64,000 nt of DNA from Shewanella zhangzhouensis (GTDB taxonomy: Bacteria > Pseudomonadota > Gammaproteobacteria > Enterobacterales > Shewanellaceae). Positions within the stretch are counted from its first letter, which is position 1. Every line of letters starts with the position of its first letter. Below the pieces are notes generated by a model. The model was not told the origin of the DNA and searched no databases. It worked only from the letters and a program-made list of their open reading frames with translations. Location of the stretch: assembly GCF_019457615.1 (NCBI RefSeq), contig NZ_CP080414.1, positions 363,501-427,500 of the forward strand, given 5' to 3'. Shown piece after piece: positions 57,988 to 64,000 of this stretch. The position numbers were made by a program, and so were the translations under genes.

Positions 57988-59172
57988 ATGTTTGAGATCA
58001 TGGATACTCATTCTGACGAGGCGGTGATTAAAGTCATCGGCGTCGGTGGCGGCGGTGGCAACGCCGTTGAACATATGGTTAAGCACAATATTGAAGGTGT
58101 TGAGTTCGTGGCAACCAACACTGACGCACAGGCGCTGCGCAAGTCAGCTGCGGGTCAAACGATCCAACTGGGTCGTGATGTGACCAAGGGCCTGGGTGCC
58201 GGTGCCAATCCTGAGGTGGGCCGTGCGGCCGCCGAGGAAGACAAAGAAAGCATCCGCGCTGCTATCAAGGGCTCGGACATGATCTTTATCGCTGCCGGTA
58301 TGGGCGGTGGTACAGGTACCGGTGCTGCGCCAGTGGTGGCCGAAGTGGCCCGCGAAGAAGGCATTCTCACTGTGGCCGTGGTGACCAAGCCATTCCCCTT
58401 CGAAGGAAAAAAGCGTATGGCCTATGCCGAACAGGGCATTGCAGAGCTTGCCAAGCACGTTGACTCCCTCATCACCATCCCCAACGAGAAGCTGCTCAAG
58501 GTATTGGGCCGTGGTACATCACTGCTGGATGCCTTCGCGGCTGCCAACAATGTGCTCTTGGGCGCTGTGCAGGGTATTGCCGAGCTCATCACCCGTCCAG
58601 GTTTGATTAACGTCGACTTCGCCGATGTGAAAACCGTTATGTCTGAAATGGGTAACGCCATGATGGGTACCGGTGTTGCCCGTGGTGAAGACCGCGCCGA
58701 AGAAGCTGCTGAAGCCGCTGTCGCCAGCCCATTGCTGGAAGACATCGACCTCGCCGGTGCCCGTGGCGTGCTGGTGAACATCACCGCCGGTATGGACATG
58801 ACCATCGAAGAGTTCGAAACCGTGGGTAACCACGTGAAGGCCTACGCGTCAGACAACGCGACCGTGGTCGTGGGTGCCGTTATCGACCCAGAGATGAGCG
58901 ATGAACTGCGTGTGACCGTGGTTGCCACCGGTATCGGCGCCGATAAGAAGCCTGATATCCAGCTGGTACCCAAGGTTCAGCCTCGTCCGGAGCCTGTGGT
59001 TGTTGAGCCAAAGGTTGAAACCTTTGTAGCCGAAGAGCCTGTATATCAGACTCAGCCAGCCGCACCCAAAGGTAATGCTGTACCATCAGCTGCACCTCAG
59101 GTAGCGACTGCACCGAAGAACGAGCTTGATTACCTGGATATTCCGGCTTTTCTGCGCAAGCAGGCTGACTGA
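57988..59172 (+). CDS. ftsZ: cell division protein FtsZ
   Basis: A 394-residue tubulin-like GTPase forming the Z-ring. [18 protein letters not shown] at the N-terminus, the GTP tubulin signature [20 protein letters not shown], and [20 protein letters not shown] are diagnostic. A variable linker rich in Pro, Val and Ala (about 320-375) leads to the C-terminal peptide [13 protein letters not shown] that binds FtsA and ZipA. Its regulator SlmA is encoded earlier in this window. Confidence 0.99.
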   Translation: MFEIMDTHSDEAVIKVIGVGGGGGNAVEHMVKHNIEGVEFVATNTDAQALRKSAAGQTIQLGRDVTKGLGAGANPEVGRAAAEEDKESIRAAIKGSDMIFIAAGMGGGTGTGAAPVVAEVAREEGILTVAVVTKPFPFEGKKRMAYAEQGIAELAKHVDSLITIPNEKLLKVLGRGTSLLDAFAAANNVLLGAVQGIAELITRPGLINVDFADVKTVMSEMGNAMMGTGVARGEDRAEEAAEAAVASPLLEDIDLAGARGVLVNITAGMDMTIEEFETVGNHVKAYASDNATVVVGAVIDPEMSDELRVTVVATGIGADKKPDIQLVPKVQPRPEPVVVEPKVETFVAEEPVYQTQPAAPKGNAVPSAAPQVATAPKNELDYLDIPAFLRKQAD

Positions 59173-59218
59173 GTAAAAAAACCGGTACAGACAGCAAAGT
59201 GGCAAAGTAGCTTATTTT

Positions 59219-59246
59219 TTGTGAAATGCCTGACTTGTGGTAGCAT
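59219..59246 (+). promoter_or_regulatory. lpxC promoter
   Basis: TTGTGA (59219-59224), a 16-nt spacer and TAGCAT (59241-59246), with TGTGG just before the -10. It lies in the 154-nt ftsZ-lpxC gap, about 80 nt before the start. Confidence 0.5.
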
Positions 59247-59326
59247 GTCTGACCAGCCGCACTCTTGGCTGTCGTTTTCGACTGCCTGAGTGACAGAGAT
59301 TTGTTGAATGCAAAACGGGTAACTGA

Positions 59327-60247
59327 ATGATTTTTCAAAGAACAGTTAAAGAAATGGTTAAGACCACCGGTGTTGGATTGCACTCCGGTAATAAGGTCAC
59401 GCTTACCATTAAACCCGCGCCAATCAATACAGGGATAGTACTGATGCGTACCGACCTGAACCCCGCCGTGGCCATTCCAGCCTTGGCGAATATGGTTCGG
59501 GAAACGACCATGTGTACCGCTCTGGTAAATGATGAAGGTGTTCGCATTTCGACTATCGAGCACCTGTTTGCCGCCCTGGCAGGTCTCGGCATTGATAATG
59601 CCGTTATCGAAGTGGACGCGCCCGAAATCCCGATTATGGATGGCAGCGCCAGCCCCTTCGTATTCCTGCTGCAGAGTGCCGGTATTCAGGAGCAGTCAGC
59701 GCCCAAAAAATATCTGCGTATCAAGCGCACCGTACGTGTGGAAGACGGCGACAAGTGGGCGGAAATCCGTCCGTTCCAGGGCTTCAGAGTCAACTTTGCC
59801 ATTGACTTTAATCACCCTGAGATTGCCCGCAGCCAACAGCATATGGTGATGGACTTTTCCTCTACTGCCTTTGTGAAAGATATCAGCCGTGCCCGTACTT
59901 TCGGGTTTATGCGCGATATTGAGTATCTGCGTGCCAACAATCTGGCGCTGGGTGGCAGCATGGAAAATGCCGTGGTGCTTGATGAATACCGCGTCCTCAA
60001 CCCCGATGGCCTGCGTTATGAGGACGAGTTCGTTAAGCACAAGATCCTGGATGCATTTGGCGATCTCTATGTCGCCGGTCATGCCATCATAGGTGAGTTT
60101 TGTGCCTATAAGACCGGCCATGCCCTGAACAACCAATTGGTCAGGGCAGTGCTTGCCGCTCAGGATGCCTGGGAATTGGTGAGCTTTGACAAAGAAGCTG
60201 ACGCACCTGTCAGTTTTGCCATGCCCGGCAATGCAGTGTTTGCCTGA
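59327..60247 (+). CDS. lpxC: UDP-3-O-acyl-N-acetylglucosamine deacetylase
   Basis: A 306-residue zinc deacetylase, the committed step of lipid A synthesis. [20 protein letters not shown] at the start, [20 protein letters not shown] with a zinc His, [16 protein letters not shown], and [20 protein letters not shown] with H and D ligands are all present. The length matches E. coli LpxC (305). The following gene is convergent. Confidence 0.98.
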   Translation: MIFQRTVKEMVKTTGVGLHSGNKVTLTIKPAPINTGIVLMRTDLNPAVAIPALANMVRETTMCTALVNDEGVRISTIEHLFAALAGLGIDNAVIEVDAPEIPIMDGSASPFVFLLQSAGIQEQSAPKKYLRIKRTVRVEDGDKWAEIRPFQGFRVNFAIDFNHPEIARSQQHMVMDFSSTAFVKDISRARTFGFMRDIEYLRANNLALGGSMENAVVLDEYRVLNPDGLRYEDEFVKHKILDAFGDLYVAGHAIIGEFCAYKTGHALNNQLVRAVLAAQDAWELVSFDKEADAPVSFAMPGNAVFA

Positions 60248-60263
60248 GCATGATAAGTTAACT

Positions 60264-60716
60264 TCATGACTGCCTGTGACGGCTGGCCAATGCAGCCAGC
60301 CGTTTCAGTTTCTGGCCCAGACTGCCTTCGGTATGTTCTGCCAGCGCTTCGAGATGTGCCGCTGCTGTTTCACTGAGTTGATTGGTGTTCACTGTGGCTT
60401 TTGGCCGATAGTGTGCCAGCGCCGGGTTGACTTTAACGTCAATAGCGGTGAGCATTGGGAGCGTTTCGGCCTGCAGTTGTTTCAGTAGCATAGGCTTTTG
60501 AAAGTTGATGCGGGCGGCCCATGCGGCCGTTGCCGTTTCTATAACGAGAGTACCGTGGCGGAGATTGGCTACCTTGAGTTGCTCCGCGACCGGACCTGAT
60601 ACCATCTGTTTCACGACTTGATCCAGATTGTTGAGCAGCTCCGCCTTTTCGGCGATATCCGGCAGAGTGCCGGTCGTGTGCATGAGCGCAGCGAGGTCCT
60701 GAGGTAACTTTTTCAT
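60264..60716 (-). CDS. dciA: DUF721 (DciA-like) protein
   Basis: A 150-residue protein of the DUF721 family. The first 100 residues carry the KH-like fold pattern with QVVKQMVSGPVAEQLKVANL and TLVIETATAAWAARINFQKP; a basic C-terminal tail follows. DciA is the ancestral bacterial DnaB helicase loader in species without DnaC. The start is 27 nt from the start of the divergent M23 gene, so their promoters overlap. Confidence 0.8.
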   Translation of the reverse strand: MKKLPQDLAALMHTTGTLPDIAEKAELLNNLDQVVKQMVSGPVAEQLKVANLRHGTLVIETATAAWAARINFQKPMLLKQLQAETLPMLTAIDVKVNPALAHYRPKATVNTNQLSETAAAHLEALAEHTEGSLGQKLKRLAALASRHRQS

Positions 60717-60743
60717 TCAATAAGAAGATGGCTGATTGAAGCT

Positions 60744-61643
60744 ATGAGTGTAACAGTTTTTATTCAAGGCCGCAGCGGTGTAACCCGTTGGCAGCCCGGT
60801 AAACGATGGTTGCTGCTTCCGGTATTGTTGCTGGCCACAGGCGCAGGTCTGTATCAGCACAACAGTGCCCGTTTTGAAAGCCAGCAGGCCAGTGTCGACA
60901 ATGAACGCCAGGCGCGTGAAAGCCAAAAGCGCGAAGTGCTTGAGCTGAAAAATGCGACCGAATCCCAACTCGCAACTCTGACCGCCTACGTAGGCCGCAT
61001 GCAGGCGAAGATTACTCGCCTGGAAGCTTTGGGTCAGCAGGTTGCTCAAAATTACAAGCTTGAAGATCAATTCGACTTCTCCGCCGAAGCCGGCGTGGGT
61101 GGCTCGAGCGATCTCGGCTCTGCTATCGAACTCAACCAGCTTATTGAAGACATGAATAAGCTGGCACTCAGAATTGATAACAATGACGCTCAGCTGGCAC
61201 TACTTGAAACCGTGGCAGCCAATCTCCATATAGATGAAGAACGTTATGTATCAGGGCGCCCTGTCAGCAAAGGCTATCTCTCGTCGCCCTACGGTTTACG
61301 CAATGACCCTTTCACCGGCCGAAGAACCATGCATAAAGGCATTGACTTCGCCGGCACAGAGGGGGCCGATGTTATCGCCACCGCAGGTGGTGTAGTGACA
61401 TGGGCCGGAGACATGTTCGGTTATGGCCAACTGGTGGAAGTAGATCATGGCAATGGTCTGCGTACCCGCTACGGCCACAATAAAACTTTGTCAGTAGCTG
61501 TAGGTGATGTAGTCGCCAAGGGTGAAAAAATTGCCACCATGGGCAGTACCGGCCGTTCTACCGGTCCCCATGTTCACTACGAAGTGTTGCGGTCGGGTCA
61601 GCAGATTGACCCACAGAAATATGTCTACCGCAAGGCAGGTTAA
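60744..61643 (+). CDS. M23 (LytM-type) peptidoglycan endopeptidase, membrane-anchored
   Basis: A 299-residue protein with one N-terminal transmembrane segment (about 20-36, KRWLLLPVLLLATGAGLYQH), a coiled coil (about 40-95), and a LytM domain. The zinc site is complete: HKGIDFAGTEGADVIA (H and D), and GPHVHYEVLR (HxH). It should cleave peptide cross-links in the periplasm and is probably active. It lies upstream of secA, where E. coli has secM; no SecM-like arrest peptide is seen. Confidence 0.9.
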   Translation: MSVTVFIQGRSGVTRWQPGKRWLLLPVLLLATGAGLYQHNSARFESQQASVDNERQARESQKREVLELKNATESQLATLTAYVGRMQAKITRLEALGQQVAQNYKLEDQFDFSAEAGVGGSSDLGSAIELNQLIEDMNKLALRIDNNDAQLALLETVAANLHIDEERYVSGRPVSKGYLSSPYGLRNDPFTGRRTMHKGIDFAGTEGADVIATAGGVVTWAGDMFGYGQLVEVDHGNGLRTRYGHNKTLSVAVGDVVAKGEKIATMGSTGRSTGPHVHYEVLRSGQQIDPQKYVYRKAG

Positions 61644-61700
61644 CAACTTTGGCTGTGAGACTCGTCCAGGGACTTGGCCTTCATTGAGATAAGTAATCAG

Positions 61701-64000
61701 ATGTTTGGTAATTTACTGACAAAAATTTTTGGTAGCCGTAACGACCGCACCCTGAAACAACTGGGCAAGGTCGTAGTAAAAATTAACGCATTGGAAGCGG
61801 AATACGAGAAGCTTTCCGATGAGGAACTCAAGGCCAAAACGGCCGAGTTCAAGGCCCGCCTCGAAAAGGGCGACACTCTCAATGAGCTGATGGCTGAAGC
61901 CTTTGCCACTGTTCGTGAAGCATCCAAACGCGTATTTGAGATGCGCCACTTCGACGTGCAGCTGATGGGCGGTATGGTGCTGGACAGTAACCGCATCGCC
62001 GAGATGCGCACCGGTGAAGGTAAAACTCTGACCGCCACACTGCCTGCTTACCTCAATGCCCTGACCGGTAAAGGGGTGCACGTGATCACGGTGAACGACT
62101 ATCTGGCTCGCCGCGACGCAGAGAACAACCGCCCACTGTTTGAATTCCTCGGTATGTCTGTCGGTGTAAACGTGGCTGGTTTGAGCCACGCCGACAAAAA
62201 AGCCGCCTACGATGCCGATATCACTTACGGCACCAACAACGAATTTGGTTTTGACTACCTGCGCGACAACATGGCGTTTTCGCCAAACGATCGCGTCCAG
62301 CGTCCACTGCACTATGCCCTGATTGACGAAGTGGACTCCATTCTTATCGATGAAGCCCGTACGCCACTGATCATCTCCGGCGCCGCTGAAGACAGCTCTG
62401 AACTTTACATGCGGGTCAATAAACTGATCCCAAGCCTTATCCGTCAGGAAAAGGAAGACAGCGAAGAGTTCGTGGGTGAGGGTGACTACTCCATCGATGA
62501 GAAGGCCCGTCAGGTGCACATGACCGAGCGCGGTCAGGAAAAGGTTGAGCAACTGCTGACCGAAGCTGGCCTGCTTGCCGAAGGTGACTCCCTGTATTCA
62601 GCAGCGAATATTTCCTTGCTGCACCATGTTAACGCGGCCCTGCGTGCCCATACCCTGTTCGAAAAGGACGTGGATTATGTGGTGCAAAATAATGAAGTGG
62701 TTATCGTGGATGAGCACACCGGTCGTACCATGCCGGGCCGTCGCTGGTCTGAAGGTCTGCACCAGGCGGTTGAAGCCAAAGAAGGCGTGCGCATTCAGAA
62801 CGAAAACCAGACGCTCGCCTCCATTACCTTTCAGAACTACTTCCGTTTGTACGAGAAGCTTGCCGGTATGACGGGTACTGCCGATACCGAAGCGTTCGAA
62901 TTCCAGCACATTTATGGTTTGGATACCGTGGTGGTGCCAACCAACCGCCCTATGGTGCGTAAAGATATGCCGGATCTGGTATACCTCACTGCCCGTGAAA
63001 AATACCAGGCCATCATCACCGACATCAAAGATTGCCGTGAGCGCGGTCAGCCTGTGCTGGTGGGTACCGTTTCCATTGAGCAGTCAGAGCTGCTGTCGCG
63101 TTTGCTGAACCAGGATAAAATCCCCCATCAGGTACTGAACGCCAAATTCCACGAGAAAGAGGCGGAAATTGTGGCCCAGGCGGGTCGCAGTGGTGCCGTG
63201 ACCGTGGCTACCAACATGGCCGGTCGTGGTACTGACATTGTGCTGGGTGGCAACTGGAAGTCAGAAATTGAGGCGTTGGAAAACCCAACTGAAGCCGACA
63301 TCGCCAACATCCGCGCCGATTGGGAAGTTCGCCATAACGCCGTGGTTGAAGCCGGTGGTCTGCACATTCTGGGTACCGAGCGCCACGAATCTCGCCGTAT
63401 CGACAACCAGCTGCGTGGTCGCTCAGGTCGTCAGGGCGATCCGGGTTCATCTCGCTTCTATCTGTCGATGGAAGACAACCTGATGCGCATCTTCGCGTCT
63501 GAGCGCGTTGCCAACATGATGAAGAAGCTGGGCATGGAAGAGGGCGAAGCCATTGAGCACCCATGGGTGACCCGTGCCATTGAAAACGCTCAGCGTAAAG
63601 TAGAAGCACGTAACTTCGATATCCGTAAGCAACTGCTCGAGTTTGATGACGTAGCCAACGACCAGCGTCAGGTTGTTTACGCCCAGCGTAACGAGCTGAT
63701 GGATGCCGAAAGCATCGAAGATACGATCAAGAACATCCAGGCCGATGTGGTTGACGGCGTAATCAGCCAATATATTCCACCTCAGTCAGTGGAAGAACTG
63801 TGGGATGTGCCGGGTCTGGAAGATCGCCTTGCCAAAGAGTTTGGTCTGCAATTGCCTGTGCAGGAATGGTTGGATAAAGAAGACGACCTGCACGAAGAGA
63901 CCCTGCGTGAGCGTATCGTGGATACCTGGCGCCAGGCGTACGATGCCAAAGAGCAAATGGTGGGCACGCCGGTACTTCGCCAGTTCGAAAAAGCCGTGAT
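61701..64000 (+). CDS. secA: preprotein translocase ATPase SecA (cut by window edge)
   Basis: The first 766 codons of SecA are present and run off the right edge. It starts [40 protein letters not shown] is Walker A, the [16 protein letters not shown] block is Walker B (DEAD-like) plus motif, [17 protein letters not shown] and [20 protein letters not shown] are the second nucleotide-binding fold. It drives export through SecYEG. The C-terminal zinc motif lies outside the window. Confidence 0.98.
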   Translation, partial: MFGNLLTKIFGSRNDRTLKQLGKVVVKINALEAEYEKLSDEELKAKTAEFKARLEKGDTLNELMAEAFATVREASKRVFEMRHFDVQLMGGMVLDSNRIAEMRTGEGKTLTATLPAYLNALTGKGVHVITVNDYLARRDAENNRPLFEFLGMSVGVNVAGLSHADKKAAYDADITYGTNNEFGFDYLRDNMAFSPNDRVQRPLHYALIDEVDSILIDEARTPLIISGAAEDSSELYMRVNKLIPSLIRQEKEDSEEFVGEGDYSIDEKARQVHMTERGQEKVEQLLTEAGLLAEGDSLYSAANISLLHHVNAALRAHTLFEKDVDYVVQNNEVVIVDEHTGRTMPGRRWSEGLHQAVEAKEGVRIQNENQTLASITFQNYFRLYEKLAGMTGTADTEAFEFQHIYGLDTVVVPTNRPMVRKDMPDLVYLTAREKYQAIITDIKDCRERGQPVLVGTVSIEQSELLSRLLNQDKIPHQVLNAKFHEKEAEIVAQAGRSGAVTVATNMAGRGTDIVLGGNWKSEIEALENPTEADIANIRADWEVRHNAVVEAGGLHILGTERHESRRIDNQLRGRSGRQGDPGSSRFYLSMEDNLMRIFASERVANMMKKLGMEEGEAIEHPWVTRAIENAQRKVEARNFDIRKQLLEFDDVANDQRQVVYAQRNELMDAESIEDTIKNIQADVVDGVISQYIPPQSVEELWDVPGLEDRLAKEFGLQLPVQEWLDKEDDLHEETLRERIVDTWRQAYDAKEQMVGTPVLRQFEKAV

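Overview
The window joins the right end of an integrated genomic island (positions 1 to about 15,136) to a stretch of gammaproteobacterial core chromosome. The core gene order (yicC / rph-pyrE / folE / slmA-dut-coaBC / radC-rpmB-rpmG / argA / recQ / leuABCD / fadL / glpK / mraZ-to-ftsZ / lpxC / secA) and the protein sequences fit Shewanella, probably one of its more GC-rich members. This is inferred from gene order and protein resemblance; no search was run.

Island, left part (1-7,840, all minus strand). A compact, apparently co-transcribed defence operon reads right to left: an excisionase-like HTH regulator, a DUF1156-type DNA methyltransferase, a Cas4/RecB-like Fe-S nuclease of the TM0106 type, an SF1 (Upf1/Dna2-like) helicase, one or two tiny ORFs, the Hachiman nuclease HamA (DUF1837), and the first 42 codons of HamB, which runs off the left edge. 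Gaps are 1-nt overlaps to a few nucleotides, apart from about 100 nt after the HTH gene and 135 nt before hamA. The methyltransferase-nuclease-helicase trio joined to Hachiman is the best candidate here for an undescribed composite antiphage system.

Island, right part (7,841-15,136). An 800-bp non-coding segment with three direct repeats is followed by two small membrane proteins, a convergent 49-residue ORF, a strong inverted repeat, an AlpA / DUF927-ATPase / AlpA module, an AbiE toxin-antitoxin pair with a palindromic putative operator, and a tyrosine integrase lying against the 3' end of yicC. The 3' end of yicC is the known insertion site of mobilizable genomic islands related to SXT/R391 mobilization, so the element may be of that kind. 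Its left end lies outside the window.

Chromosome (15,137-42,956). This holds yicC, RNase PH, pyrimidine synthesis (pyrE), folate (folE), nucleoid occlusion (slmA), dUTPase, CoA synthesis (coaBC), radC, ribosomal proteins L28 and L33, arginine synthesis (argA, with an ARG box), a PH-domain-like membrane protein, rarD, recQ, a TPR plus degenerate-GGDEF-like membrane protein, the leucine operon with a readable attenuator leader peptide, fadL, an NTF2-like secreted protein with glpK, an M48 protease coupled to a DUF898 membrane protein, and a PepSY / PepSY-ferredoxin pair.

Chromosome (42,957-64,000). The division and cell-wall (dcw) cluster runs mraZ-rsmH-ftsL-ftsI-murE-murF-mraY-murD-ftsW-murG-murC-ftsQ-ftsA-ftsZ, with MraZ repeats upstream, no ddlB between murC and ftsQ, and a good promoter in that gap. 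It continues with lpxC, a divergent DUF721 (DciA-like) gene, an M23 LytM-type endopeptidase and the first 2.3 kb of secA, cut by the right edge.
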